Shown: positions 51,954 to 61,321, numbered from the stretch's first letter. The stretch: 64,000 bases of DNA from Herbiconiux daphne (GCF_024979295.1 NZ_JANLCJ010000005.1:372001-436000), one strand, 5' to 3'. The notes: generated by a model not told the origin, from the letters alone. Made by a program: numbers and translations.

Positions 51954-53197
51954 TGGCTCTTGACTGCCTCTGCCAGCGCGTCCTTCGCGCTGACACCGTT
52001 CACGGTGGCGTTCTGGATGGCGGTGACGTACTGCTGCTGCAGGGTGTTCCAGTCGGTGCCGAGGGTGGCGGTGTTGACGGCGGTGGGCACGGCGTCGACG
52101 AACGGCGCGGCTCCCGGAACCTGCTCGACGAAGCCTTCCTGAGCGCTCGTCAGGGCGGGGATGTAGCCGCCCTGCACGGCCGTCTCGAGCTGGTTCTCCT
52201 CCGACGCACGGCACTCGACCAGAGCGGCCGCGGCCTTCGCCTTGTTCTCGTCGCTCTGAGCGGCGACGCCGTAGGCGTAACCGAGCAGGCCCACCTTGGG
52301 CTCCTCGCCGGCCGTCAGCGTCGGGAAGGGCGCGATGCCGTAGTCGAAGTCGGTGGGCGTGACGAGCTGCCACGGGCCGGTCACCGTGATCGCGGCCTTG
52401 CCGCCGGTGAACTGGTCGGTGGCGTCCCAGCCCCAGTTGACGAACTCCTTCGAGAGGCTCCCGTCGTCGACCAGCGTCTTGTAGAGGTCGACGGCCGCGA
52501 CCGCTCCGTCGCTGGTGGGGTCGGCGGGGTCGCCGCCGGCGCTCAGCAGGAACGGCAGGAAGTAGACCGGCGCGGCGCCGTCGACGGCGTTGCCGGCGAA
52601 CGAGACGCCGTAGCGGCCGTCTTGCGTGAGGGTGCGGGCGTCGGCCTCGAGCTCCTCGAAGGTCGCGGGCGGCTCGGTGATGCCGGCGGCCTCGAAGGCG
52701 GCCTTGTCGTAGAACAGCGCGTAGTCCTCCACCTGCACCGGCAGGCCGTAGAGGGTGTCCTCGTACTGCCCGAGCGCGGCGACGCTGTCTTCGAGCCCGT
52801 CGGTCGTGACGCCGAGCGGCCCCAGGTCGGACAGCACGCCCTGCGAGGCCAGCAGCGGAATCTGCACGTCCGTCGACAGCAGCGCGATGTCGGGCAGCGA
52901 CTTCGAGCTCGCGGCCTGCAGCAGCTTCGAGGTGTAGTCACCCGTGATGGTCTGGTTGTCGACTTCGATGTTCAGCTGGGTGGCGCAGTCGGCGAAGTAC
53001 TTCTCCTGCAGACTCTGGTAGGGGTCGTAGTCGATGTTGTTCCAGACGGTCAGCTTCACGCCGCCGAAGTCGGTCGACGAGCCGCTGTCGGTCGATGACG
53101 CGGTGCCCGACGAGGAGCAGCCCGCGAGGGTGAGAGCGCCCGCCACGGCGACCGCGGTGAGCGTGGTCGGCAGGGCGCGCTTCGGAATCAGTGCCAT
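51950..53197 (-). CDS. ABC importer extracellular solute-binding lipoprotein (MalE/UgpB-like)
   Basis: 415 residues. The lipobox LTLAGC gives the lipidated cysteine at 27, followed by a Ser/Thr linker. The mature part has the family-1 pattern: KLTVWNNIDYDPYQSLQEKYF, LPDIALLSTDVQIPLLASQG, YGLPVQVEDYALFYDKAAFEAAG and KAAITVTGPWQL. ATG 53197 follows AAAGGA. First gene of the importer operon, located between LLM and amidohydrolase genes, so it may import a nucleoside or heterocycle rather than a sugar. Confidence 0.9.
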   Translation of the reverse strand: MALIPKRALPTTLTAVAVAGALTLAGCSSSGTASSTDSGSSTDFGGVKLTVWNNIDYDPYQSLQEKYFADCATQLNIEVDNQTITGDYTSKLLQAASSKSLPDIALLSTDVQIPLLASQGVLSDLGPLGVTTDGLEDSVAALGQYEDTLYGLPVQVEDYALFYDKAAFEAAGITEPPATFEELEADARTLTQDGRYGVSFAGNAVDGAAPVYFLPFLLSAGGDPADPTSDGAVAAVDLYKTLVDDGSLSKEFVNWGWDATDQFTGGKAAITVTGPWQLVTPTDFDYGIAPFPTLTAGEEPKVGLLGYAYGVAAQSDENKAKAAAALVECRASEENQLETAVQGGYIPALTSAQEGFVEQVPGAAPFVDAVPTAVNTATLGTDWNTLQQQYVTAIQNATVNGVSAKDALAEAVKSQ

Positions 53198-53344
53198 GTG
53201 ATCGAGGTCCTTTGTTCGTGCTGGGACACTCAGTCTTATCAACGCTGGGCCGGGCCGCCACCGAATCGTAATGCGGGGGAAACACAGCGAAAGAAACCGT
53301 AACAAACCGGCCTCCGCACGGCGCCCGTGAGCCCTAGGAAGGGC

Positions 53345-54715
53345 TCAGCCGCGACGCACGGCGGCGGCGGGGTGATCGGCCGGCAGCAGGTCGGCCCGGT
53401 CGTCGCGCAACCGCGAACGCAGGGTTCCGGATGCCGGGAAGCCGCCGAACAGGCCGCGCTCGCGCAGCTCCGGCACGAGCAGTTCGGTGAACTCGTCGAG
53501 CGAGCCGGGCGAGATGAACTGGTGGATGAGGAAGCCGTCGACCCCGGACTCGTCGACGAAGCGCTCCACGTTGTCGGCGACCTCCGTGGGCGTTCCGATG
53601 AAGCGGTCGTCGGCGAAGGCGGTCACCTTGCTGAACTGCCGCCGCACGTCGCCGGCGAGCAGCGGTGGTGTGTCGGGTTTGGTGCCCGCGATCTGCGTGG
53701 CGTTGGTCTGCTGCTTGGCGAGCGGCTCGTCGTCGCGGTAGGCCGAGAAGTCGATGCCGCTCCACCCCGCGTAGGCCGCGAGCTGCGCCTCGGAGGAGTA
53801 GTACGACTGGAAGTCGTCGATCTTCTGCTGCACCGCGATGCGGGTGGGTGCCACGATCTGGTTGAGGCCCACGACCGCGCGGATCTGCGACGGGTCGCGA
53901 CCCAGTTCCTCGGCCCGGCGGCGGATGTCGGCGAGCCCCTCTCTGATCTTCACCGGATCGGATTCGCCGACGAAGATGAGCTCGGCGTGCGTGGCCGCGA
54001 ACTCGCGCCCGCGCGGCGACCAGCCGGCCTGGATGAGCACCGGCGTGCGCTGCGGCGACGGCACGCTGAGGTGCGGGCCCGCGACCTGGAACAGGCTGCC
54101 GCGGTAGTCGATCTGATGCACCTTGGCGGGGTCGGCGAAGCGGCGCTCGGCCTTGCTGCCGATGAAGGCGTCCTGCTCCCAGCTGCCCTCCCAGAGCCGG
54201 TAGACCACGTCGAGGAACTCGTCGCCGCGGTCGTAGCGGGTGTCGTGCGCTATGACGTCGAGGCCGAAGTTCGCGGCCGCGCCGGGCAGGTAGGAGGTGA
54301 CGATGTTCCAGGCGATGCGCCCGGCGGTGAGGTGGTCGAGCGTGCTGAACCGGCGAGCGTGGGCGAACGGATGCTCGTAGGTGGTCGACACCGTCGCGCC
54401 GAAGGCGATGTGATCGGTGACGGCGGCGAGGGCGGGGATGTGCAGCAGCGGGTCGTGGGCCGGAAGCTCGACGCCCCACTCGAGCGCGGTGTCGGCCGAG
54501 CCCCGGTAGGTGTCGTAGAGCCCGAGCACGTCGCCGAAGAAGAACAGGTCGAGGCCGGCCTCTTCGGCCCGCCTGCCGAGATCGAGCCAGTACCGCAGGC
54601 CGAGAGCGGACAGGCGCTCGTCGGCCGGATGGGTCCAGAGGCTGACCGCGCCGGAGCCGTTGCCGATGCAGGCTTGTTCGTAGAGGCCCCAGAGCAGTGG
54701 GCTTCGGTCAGACAC
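53345..54715 (-). CDS. LLM-class flavin monooxygenase (copy 4)
   Basis: 456 residues. DLFFFGDVLGLYDTYRG, AWNIVTSYLPGAAANFG, LIQAGWSPRGREFAATHAE and DGFLIHQFISPGSLDEFTELLVPELRERG place it in the NtaA/SnaA/DszA monooxygenase group with copy 2. GTG 54715 follows GAGGAGG and overlaps the amidohydrolase gene by 8 bp. The pairing with an amidohydrolase suggests ring opening followed by hydrolysis, or the reverse; substrate unknown. No flavin reductase is nearby. Confidence 0.88.
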   Translation of the reverse strand: MSDRSPLLWGLYEQACIGNGSGAVSLWTHPADERLSALGLRYWLDLGRRAEEAGLDLFFFGDVLGLYDTYRGSADTALEWGVELPAHDPLLHIPALAAVTDHIAFGATVSTTYEHPFAHARRFSTLDHLTAGRIAWNIVTSYLPGAAANFGLDVIAHDTRYDRGDEFLDVVYRLWEGSWEQDAFIGSKAERRFADPAKVHQIDYRGSLFQVAGPHLSVPSPQRTPVLIQAGWSPRGREFAATHAELIFVGESDPVKIREGLADIRRRAEELGRDPSQIRAVVGLNQIVAPTRIAVQQKIDDFQSYYSSEAQLAAYAGWSGIDFSAYRDDEPLAKQQTNATQIAGTKPDTPPLLAGDVRRQFSKVTAFADDRFIGTPTEVADNVERFVDESGVDGFLIHQFISPGSLDEFTELLVPELRERGLFGGFPASGTLRSRLRDDRADLLPADHPAAAVRRG

Positions 54716-56030
54716 GGATGCCTCCTCGTTCGTCGGCCGCCGTGGCGAGCCAGAGCGGCTCGCCACGGGTGAAGGTCGCAGTCGTCGCGGTCGTTCCCGT
54801 CTCGACGAGTTCGTGCAGGGCGTCGGACGGGTCGGCGCTCGCGGTGTCGAACACGGCGAAATCGGCCCTCGTGCCGGGGCGCAGGGCGCCCGTCGCGTCC
54901 GGCCCGTCGGCGAGTCCCAGCGCGCGGGCGCCGCCCAGGGTCGCCGCGTCGAGCAAGCGGGCGGCGAGGTCGGGGGCGCGGTAGCCCTGGGCGCGGGCGA
55001 GGGCGTGGAGGGCCGCGACATCCGCCAGCACCGAGAGCGACGGAGCCGACGAGAGCGAATCGGTGCCGACGGCGAGGGCGTTGCCCTCGGTGAGATAGGC
55101 GGCGACGGGAGGCGGCTCGAGCCCGATCACGGCGTTCGAGCGCGGGCACAGGGCCACCGACACACCGCGCGCCCGCAGCAGCGCGCGGTCGTCGGCGTCG
55201 ACGTAGATGCCGTGCGCCAGATGAGTCGTGGGCGCGAGGGCGCCGAGCGAGTCGAGGTAGGCGATGCTGCCGAGTCCCACTCCGCCGCCGGCGAGCAGCT
55301 GCAGGTCGGAATGGCCGTAGCGCCGCCACTGGTCGGCCAGGGTGCCCGTGCCGGTGCGGGTGAACTCGTCTTCGGAGGCGGCCTCGGCGGCGTGGATGTG
55401 CTGGCGCAGACCGAGCTCGGCGACCAGGGCCACGAGGTCGCGGAGCACGTGGGTGTCGAGCGAATAGACGGCGTGGGGCGAGAGCCCGGCGGCCGGGGGA
55501 GCGGGGATGCGCGCGAGTTGTTCGAGCACCGTGCGCCGGCCCTCGTCGCGCCACCGGGCGGCCTTCCAGTTGAAGACCTCCCAGAACGCCACTCCGTGCA
55601 GCCCGGCATCGTGCAGGGCGCTCGCGGCGGCCGGGTCGGTGACGACGTCGGCCACCGCCGTCGTGCCCGACCGGATGGCCTGCTGAGCGCCGTCGGCGGC
55701 GGAGGCGGCCCAGTCGTGCGGCGCGACGTAGGCGGCCTGGAACGATCGCGACCAGTTCTCGAAGCCGCTGTAACGGCCCCGGCCGACCTCGGCCATGTCG
55801 GTGTACTGCAGGTGCGTGTGGGCGTTCACGAGGCCCGGCGTGATCGTTCCGCCCCACTCGACCCGGCGGGTTCCGTCGACGTCGCGGAAGGTCGCGCTGA
55901 GCTCGTCGTGGCCGCCGACGGCGACCACCCGTGCGCCTCGCACGGCGATCGCCCCGTCGGCGATGGGCGGCGCCCCGACGGGCAGCAGCACCGGCGAGCG
56001 GTGGAGGGTGAGAGGGGCGTTGGCGTTCAC
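54708..56030 (-). CDS. Amidohydrolase (ATZ/TRZ/MtaD-type deaminase)
   Basis: 440 residues. Metal motifs are GLVNAHTHLQYTDM (HxH), RQHIHAAEA, TTHLAHGIYV and ALAVGTDSLSSAP (the catalytic Asp). The form resembles methylthioadenosine/adenosylhomocysteine and chlorohydrolase-type deaminases. The start is uncertain: GTG 56030 begins the conserved N-terminus. First gene of an operon with LLM copy 4, and divergent from the nucleoside hydrolase. Confidence 0.85.
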   Translation of the reverse strand: MNANAPLTLHRSPVLLPVGAPPIADGAIAVRGARVVAVGGHDELSATFRDVDGTRRVEWGGTITPGLVNAHTHLQYTDMAEVGRGRYSGFENWSRSFQAAYVAPHDWAASAADGAQQAIRSGTTAVADVVTDPAAASALHDAGLHGVAFWEVFNWKAARWRDEGRRTVLEQLARIPAPPAAGLSPHAVYSLDTHVLRDLVALVAELGLRQHIHAAEAASEDEFTRTGTGTLADQWRRYGHSDLQLLAGGGVGLGSIAYLDSLGALAPTTHLAHGIYVDADDRALLRARGVSVALCPRSNAVIGLEPPPVAAYLTEGNALAVGTDSLSSAPSLSVLADVAALHALARAQGYRAPDLAARLLDAATLGGARALGLADGPDATGALRPGTRADFAVFDTASADPSDALHELVETGTTATTATFTRGEPLWLATAADERGGIRV

Positions 56031-56132
56031 TTCCGCCGAGCATAGGTCGTGCGGCCGACCGGGCGCCAACCCCGGTCGTAACAGCCCGTAGTGAACGGCT
56101 CGGGTGCGGTCGCGGCCCATTAGTCTCGACTC

Positions 56133-57131
56133 GTGCCGACCACCGACTCCGCCCCTGACACCCTGACCGACTCCGTGCGCCACGTCGTGGTCGACACCGA
56201 CACCGGCATCGACGACGCGCTGGCGCTGCTCTATCTGGCCGGCCGCGACGACGTCGAGATCTCGGCCATCACGAGCGTCTACGGCAACACGCCGGTGGAG
56301 TCATCCGTCACCAACATCGCCCGGGTGCTGAAGGTGGCCGGCCTCGACGACGTGCTCGTGGCCAAGGGCGCCGCCGGGCCGCTCTCGGGCGAGCCCCTGA
56401 TCGCCGCCGCCGTGCACGGCCGGGACGGCCTCGGCGACCTGTGGTCAGACCCGATCGCGCCGAAGAACCTCTCGCCGCTGTCGGCGGCCGAGCTGCTCGT
56501 CGAACTCGGCCGGTCGCGGCCCGGCTACTACGACCTGCTGCCGATCGGCCCGCTGACGAACCTGGGGCTGGCCCTCGAGATCGAGCCCGACCTGCTGACG
56601 CTCTACCGTTCGGTCGTGATCATGGGCGGATCGGGGCCGTTCCCGCCGCTCGGCGAGGTGCTCATGGTCGACGCCAACATCAACAACGACGCCGAGGCGG
56701 CCGCCCGGGTGTTCGCCGCGCCCCGCAACGAGCTCGTGATGGTGGGCGTGAACGTGACGGCCGGCACGATCGTCGACGAACAGGCCATGCAGGCCCTGCA
56801 CCGCGCGGGCACCGAGTGGGGCACTTTCTCGGCCCAGGTGCTCGAGGCGTACGTCGACTTCTACCAGACCGCGTGGGGCCGCCGGGTGTCGTCGGCCCAC
56901 GACGGACTCGCCGCCGCGCTGCTCGTGCAGCCCGAGTGGATCACGAAGTCGGTGCGCGGGCCGGTCAACATCACGACCGACGGTTACGCGTCGCGCGCCC
57001 ACCTGGTGCGCACGGCGGAGGGGCTGCCGGTGAGCTGGCCGACCACGCCCGCGCCCGACACGCTCGTGGTGCTCGAGGTCGACCGGCCGGCGTTCCTGGC
57101 CGACTTCATCCGGGTGCTCTCCGGGCGCTGA
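56133..57131 (+). CDS. Nucleoside hydrolase (inosine-uridine type)
   Basis: 332 residues. The calcium-binding signature VVDTDTGIDDALAL is near residues 18-31. Further family motifs are LPIGPLTNLGLALE, IMGGSG, NINNDAEAAARVF and SSAHDGLAAAL, which holds the last ligand Asp. It cleaves the N-glycosidic bond of ribonucleosides to base and ribose. The start is GTG 56133. It is divergent from the amidohydrolase operon across 100 bp. Together with deaminases and LLM enzymes nearby it suggests breakdown of a purine-like nucleoside. Confidence 0.93.
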   Translation: MPTTDSAPDTLTDSVRHVVVDTDTGIDDALALLYLAGRDDVEISAITSVYGNTPVESSVTNIARVLKVAGLDDVLVAKGAAGPLSGEPLIAAAVHGRDGLGDLWSDPIAPKNLSPLSAAELLVELGRSRPGYYDLLPIGPLTNLGLALEIEPDLLTLYRSVVIMGGSGPFPPLGEVLMVDANINNDAEAAARVFAAPRNELVMVGVNVTAGTIVDEQAMQALHRAGTEWGTFSAQVLEAYVDFYQTAWGRRVSSAHDGLAAALLVQPEWITKSVRGPVNITTDGYASRAHLVRTAEGLPVSWPTTPAPDTLVVLEVDRPAFLADFIRVLSGR

Positions 57132-57139
57132 CCCCGCGC

Positions 57140-57202
57140 GCCGTCTGCCGGCGCACCCGTGCCGGTGCCCGCGTGCCGTCTGCCGGCGCACCCCGTGCCG
57201 GT
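57140..57202. repeat. Direct duplication of about 27 bp after the nucleoside hydrolase
   Basis: GCCGTCTGCCGGCGCACCC then GTGCCGGT occurs at 57140-57166 and again at 57175-57202, with one extra C in the second copy. It lies in the non-coding gap after the TGA at 57131. GCCGGCGC and GGTGCCGG-type segments could form weak hairpins. Confidence 0.8.
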
Positions 57203-57258
57203 TCGGGCCGCGGGGCATACGGTGAGGGAATGGGTTCCAGAGCAAGGCGCGGTGCACC

Positions 57259-58077
57259 GTGGGGGAGCGGCTGACGCGAGACGACCGCCGCATCACGACC
57301 GGCGCCGGTGTCTACCGCGTGCTGTCGTCGATCAGGGCACCGGATGCCGCGACCTCAGGCCGGCCCCGGCCCCACGCCGTGGTGCTCATCCACGGCATCG
57401 GCACGTCGCACCGCTACCTGGCGAAGCTGCACGCCGAGTTCGAGACCGCGGGTGACGTCTATTCCATCGACCTGCCGGGCTTCGCTGGGCTGCCGAAGCC
57501 GGGCACCGCACCGGGTGTGGCCGCGATGGCCGCCGGGCTCGCCCGGGTGCTCGACGAACTGGGCGTGAGCGACGCCGTGCTCGTCGGCCACTCGATGGGC
57601 GCGCAGTGGGTGGTCGAACTCGCGGTCGAGCGGCCCGATCTGGCCGCCACCGTGGTGGCCATCGGCCCCGTGGCCGACGACCGGCACCGCACGCTCCTCG
57701 CCCAGTCGGCCGCGCTCGGCCTCGACGTGCTGGGCGAGACGCCGGCCGTCAACGCCGTCGTGCTGGTCGACTACCTGCGCTGCGGGCCGGTCTGGTTCCT
57801 GCGCGAGTCGCGCCCCATGCTGACCTATCCCCTCGAAGACCGGGTCGCCCTTCTCACGATGCCGTTCCTCGTGCTGCGCGGCGGCAACGACCCGATCGCC
57901 GGAACGTCGTGGTGCCGCCGGCTGCGCGATCGCGCGCCTCATGGCCGGTTCGTGGTGGTGCCGGGGCATCGGCACGTGGTGCAGTTCACCGCGCCGCGTG
58001 CGGTGGCGGCCGGCATCCGCTCGTTCCTCGCCGGCATCGCGGCGGGTGAGCCGCGGGCCGGCGCCTGGGTGTCATGA
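57259..58077 (+). CDS. Alpha/beta hydrolase
   Basis: 272 residues. Oxyanion HGIGTSHRY, nucleophile elbow LVGHSMGAQW, acid in GGNDPIAG and base in PGHRHVVQF make a full triad. The substrate is unknown; esters and C-C bonded diketones are typical in the family. The GTG start at 57259 has GGGAG-like purines nearby. The last codon overlaps the next hydrolase as ATGA. Confidence 0.83.
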   Translation: MGERLTRDDRRITTGAGVYRVLSSIRAPDAATSGRPRPHAVVLIHGIGTSHRYLAKLHAEFETAGDVYSIDLPGFAGLPKPGTAPGVAAMAAGLARVLDELGVSDAVLVGHSMGAQWVVELAVERPDLAATVVAIGPVADDRHRTLLAQSAALGLDVLGETPAVNAVVLVDYLRCGPVWFLRESRPMLTYPLEDRVALLTMPFLVLRGGNDPIAGTSWCRRLRDRAPHGRFVVVPGHRHVVQFTAPRAVAAGIRSFLAGIAAGEPRAGAWVS

Positions 58078-58745
58078 CGACGTCGTGGCCGCGAGCGCTC
58101 GACTGGTGGGTGCGCGATTACGCCTACGCGCTCTACTGGCAGGCGCGCGCCCTCGTCGACCGCACCGACCCGGCGTCGTTCCGCGGCGGGTCGCGCGTGC
58201 CGATCGTCGTCATCCCGGGGGTCTACGAGACCTGGCGGTTTCTGGAACCGCTCATCCGGGCGCTGCACGAGCGCGGGCATCCGGTGCACGTCATCGACGC
58301 GTTGCGCTGGAACCGGCGGCCCGTCGCGGAGGCGGCCGGCGAGGTGACGGCCTACCTCACCGAGCACGACCTGCACGGTGTGGTGATCGCCGCCCACAGC
58401 AAGGGCGGGCTCGTGGGCAAGCACGTCATGTCGCTCGGCGCGGGGGCCGCACGCGTGGAGTCGATGCTCGCCGTGGCGGCACCGTTCGGCGGCTCGCGCT
58501 ACGCCCGCTACCTGTTCGCGCCGAGCCTGCGCATCTTCCGGCCCGACGACGAGACCATCGTGGCGCTGTCGCACCAGGCCGCCGTGAACTCCCGCATCGT
58601 GTCGGTCTACGGGCAGTTCGACCCGCACATCCCGGGCGGCAGCGAACTGCCCGGCGCCACCAACGTCGAGCTCGACACCGGCGGGCACTTCCGCATCCTC
58701 GCCAACCCACGCGTGCTCGGCGAACTGGCGGTGTTGGCGGAGTGA
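58074..58745 (+). CDS. Lipase-like alpha/beta hydrolase
   Basis: 223 residues. IPGVYETWRF is the oxyanion region, IAAHSKGGLVG contains the nucleophile, YGQFDPHIPGGS an acid and DTGGHFRIL the base His. The Ser-Lys-Gly-Gly elbow is typical of triacylglycerol-lipase/PGAP1-like proteins. No secretion signal is visible. It is translationally coupled to the hydrolase at 57259. Confidence 0.78.
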   Translation: MTTSWPRALDWWVRDYAYALYWQARALVDRTDPASFRGGSRVPIVVIPGVYETWRFLEPLIRALHERGHPVHVIDALRWNRRPVAEAAGEVTAYLTEHDLHGVVIAAHSKGGLVGKHVMSLGAGAARVESMLAVAAPFGGSRYARYLFAPSLRIFRPDDETIVALSHQAAVNSRIVSVYGQFDPHIPGGSELPGATNVELDTGGHFRILANPRVLGELAVLAE

Positions 58746-58838
58746 CGGTTCATCGCATTTTCACAGTCGCGCACCCGTTGCGGTGAGGCCGAACTCCGGC
58801 CAGGGTCAGGAGTCACCCGACCGAAAAGGACGACAGCC

Positions 58839-58868
58839 ATGAGTTCCACCGAAAAGGCATCATCATGA
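58839..58868 (+). other. Nine-codon leader ORF overlapping the SDR start
   Basis: ATG 58839 begins a small frame (MSSTEKASS) ending at TGA 58866-58868, which overlaps the SDR ATG as ATGA. Both starts follow a copy of ACCGAAAAGG (58820-58829 and 58848-58857), so the ribosome site appears duplicated. It could be a coupling leader or a relic. Confidence 0.4.
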
Positions 58869-59866
58869 GCCGGGGCGTGGCCGTCGTCACCGGGGGCACC
58901 GCCGGCCTCGGGCGCGCGATCGTGCGCTCTCTCGCCGGACGGGGCTGGGATGTCGCGGTGCTCGCTCGTGGCGAAGACGGGCTCGACGCCGTGGTCGACG
59001 AGATCACGGCCTACCACCGCAAGGGTCTCGGCATCTCGACCGACGTCTCCGACCGCGAGGCCGTGGAGGAGGCCGCCACCCGGGTCGAGCGCGAACTCGG
59101 GCCGATCAGCCTCTGGGTGAACGACGCCATGGTCGGCGCCTTCGCCGAGTTCCTCGACACCGAGCCCGCCGACTTCGAGCGTGCCACCGCGGTCAACTAC
59201 TTCGGCTTCGTGAACGGCACCCGCGCCGCCCTCTCGCGCATGGTTCCGCGTGGCCACGGTCACGTCATCCAGATCGGCTCGGCGCTCGCGCACCGCGGCA
59301 TCCCGCTGCAGGCGGCCTACTGCGGGGCGAAGCACGCGGTGCAGGGCTTCACCGAGTCGGTCACCACCGAGCTCATCCACCGCAAGAGCCCGGTGCGCAT
59401 CTCGACCATCGACATGCCGGCCATGAACACCGTGCAGTTCAACTGGGTGAAATCGGCCCTGCCCGACCACCCGCGGCCGATGGACGTCATCTTCGAGCCC
59501 GAGGTGGCCGCCCGCGTGGTGGCCTACGTGGCCGAGCATCCGCGCCGCCGCACCTGGGTGGGCCTGCCGACCGCCAAGACCGTGATCGGCAACCGGTTCG
59601 TGGCCGGGTTCCTTGATTGGTACCTGGCGCGCACCGGCTACGACGGCCAGCAGGCGCCCGACAAGAGCGAGCCGATGCTGCCCGACAACCTCTACGAGCC
59701 CGTGCCCGGTGACCAGGGAGCGCGGGGCATCTTCAGCGACAGCGCGAAGTCGCACTCGCTGCAGACCTGGTTCCTGCGGCATCGGCGGCCCGTCGTCGCC
59801 GTCGCGAGCGGTGGCGCCGCGGTCGGGGCCGCCGGTCTGCTCGCCTTGGTGCGGAAGAAGGCCTGA
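58865..59866 (+). CDS. Short-chain dehydrogenase with C-terminal membrane anchor
   Basis: 333 residues. The SDR core is AVVTGGTAGLGRAIV, WVNDAMVGAF and QAAYCGAKHAV (active-site Tyr and Lys). After residue 240 it has an extension ending in a hydrophobic helix VVAVASGGAAVGAAGLLALV and a basic KKA tail, so it is probably membrane-anchored. This form is known in actinobacterial SDRs acting on lipids. A short leader ORF overlaps its start. The FAD gene follows 3 bp later. Confidence 0.85.
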   Translation: MSRGVAVVTGGTAGLGRAIVRSLAGRGWDVAVLARGEDGLDAVVDEITAYHRKGLGISTDVSDREAVEEAATRVERELGPISLWVNDAMVGAFAEFLDTEPADFERATAVNYFGFVNGTRAALSRMVPRGHGHVIQIGSALAHRGIPLQAAYCGAKHAVQGFTESVTTELIHRKSPVRISTIDMPAMNTVQFNWVKSALPDHPRPMDVIFEPEVAARVVAYVAEHPRRRTWVGLPTAKTVIGNRFVAGFLDWYLARTGYDGQQAPDKSEPMLPDNLYEPVPGDQGARGIFSDSAKSHSLQTWFLRHRRPVVAVASGGAAVGAAGLLALVRKKA

Positions 59867-59869
59867 CCC

Positions 59870-61321
59870 ATGCCGAGCGCCGTCGACGTCGCCGTGGTCG
59901 GCGCGGGCCCCAACGGCCTCGCCGCGGCGGTCACGATGGCGCGTGCCGGTCTGTCGGTGCGGCTCTACGAGCGCAACGCCACGATCGGCGGCGGCGCGCG
60001 CACGGCCGAGTCGACGCTGCCCGGCTTCTGGCACGACGTGTGCTCGGCGGTGCATCCGATGGCCCTGGCGTCGGGATTCTTCAGGCAGTTCCAGTTGTCG
60101 CAGCGCATCGGCCTCGTGGTTCCCGAGGTCTCCTACGGGCATCCGCTCGACGGCGGCCGAGCCGGAATCGCCTACCGCGACCTCGAGCGCACCGCGCAGG
60201 GTCTCGGCGTCGACGGCGACGCCTGGCGCCGGCTGATGGGCCCGCTCGCCCGAGCTGCCGACCAGGTGGCGCAGTTCGCCGGGTCGCCGTTGCTGCGCAT
60301 CCCGGCGCATCCGGTCACCGCCGCCCGGTTCGGCCTGCGGTCGCTCGAGCAGGGGTCGCCGCTGTGGAACCTGCGATTCCGCGGCGACGAGGCGCCGGCG
60401 ATGCTGACCGGCGTGGCGGCCCACAGCATCCGCCCCATGCCGAGCCTGTCGACCGCGGGCGCGGCCCTCTCACTCGGCGCCTACGCGCACGGGCGCGGCT
60501 GGCCCGTTCCGGTGGGCGGTAGCCAGTCGATCGTCGACGCGCTCGCCGCCGATCTGGTGGCGCACGGCGGGGAGATCGTGACGGATGCCCCGATCGAGCA
60601 CCTCGACGAGGTGCGGGCCGCGCGAGCGGTGATGCTCGACGTCGCGCCGAAGAACCTCGCCCGCATCGCACACGACCGGCTGCCGGCGGGTTACCTCGCC
60701 GCCCTCCGCCGCTTCCGCTACGGCAACGCGGCGTCGAAGGTCGACTTCGCGCTGAGCGGGCCGGTGCCGTGGCAGAACGAGGAGTTGCGCCGGGCCGGCA
60801 CCGTGCACGTCGGCGGCACCCGCGTGGCGATCGCCGCCTCCGAAGCCACCGTCGCCTCGGGCCGACACTCGGACGACCCCTACGTGCTGGTGGCGCAGCC
60901 GTCGACCTTCGATGACACCCGCGCACCCCAGGGGTCACACGTGCTGTGGGCCTACACGCACGTGCCCCGCGATTCCGACGTCGACCAGACCGAGGCGATC
61001 ACTCGGCAGATCGAGCGCTTCGCACCCGGGTTCCGCGACCTCGTGCTCGCGTCGAGCTCGCGCACGGCCCGCGACCTCGAGAATTACGACCCCAACTACA
61101 TCGGCGGCGACATCGCGTCGGGCACCGCCAGTCTCTGGCAGCTCGCCGCCCGCCCGGTGCTGTCGCTCAACCCCTGGGCGACCCCGGCCGCCGGCGTCTA
61201 CCTGTGCTCGTCGTCGACGCCGCCCGGCCCCGGCGTGCACGGCCTGGCGGGCTGGTATGCCGCCCGGCGCGCCCTCTCAGCCGAGTTCGGCATCGCCGTG
61301 CCGCCCTCGCTCGCCGTGTGA
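59870..61321 (+). CDS. FAD-dependent phytoene-desaturase-like oxidoreductase
   Basis: 483 residues. The N-terminal dinucleotide motif is VVGAGPNGLAAAVTMARAG with a Glu (LYERN) for the ribose and the GG motif IGGGART. The C-terminal FAD region is YLCSSSTPPGPGVHGLAGW. It belongs to the CrtI/NAD(P)-FAD family that desaturates or isomerises isoprenoids and lipids. No other carotenoid genes are near, so a carotenoid role is not supported; lipid or retinol-like substrates are alternatives. It is co-directional with the membrane-tailed SDR and followed by the two 50-nt repeats. Confidence 0.85.
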   Translation: MPSAVDVAVVGAGPNGLAAAVTMARAGLSVRLYERNATIGGGARTAESTLPGFWHDVCSAVHPMALASGFFRQFQLSQRIGLVVPEVSYGHPLDGGRAGIAYRDLERTAQGLGVDGDAWRRLMGPLARAADQVAQFAGSPLLRIPAHPVTAARFGLRSLEQGSPLWNLRFRGDEAPAMLTGVAAHSIRPMPSLSTAGAALSLGAYAHGRGWPVPVGGSQSIVDALAADLVAHGGEIVTDAPIEHLDEVRAARAVMLDVAPKNLARIAHDRLPAGYLAALRRFRYGNAASKVDFALSGPVPWQNEELRRAGTVHVGGTRVAIAASEATVASGRHSDDPYVLVAQPSTFDDTRAPQGSHVLWAYTHVPRDSDVDQTEAITRQIERFAPGFRDLVLASSSRTARDLENYDPNYIGGDIASGTASLWQLAARPVLSLNPWATPAAGVYLCSSSTPPGPGVHGLAGWYAARRALSAEFGIAVPPSLAV

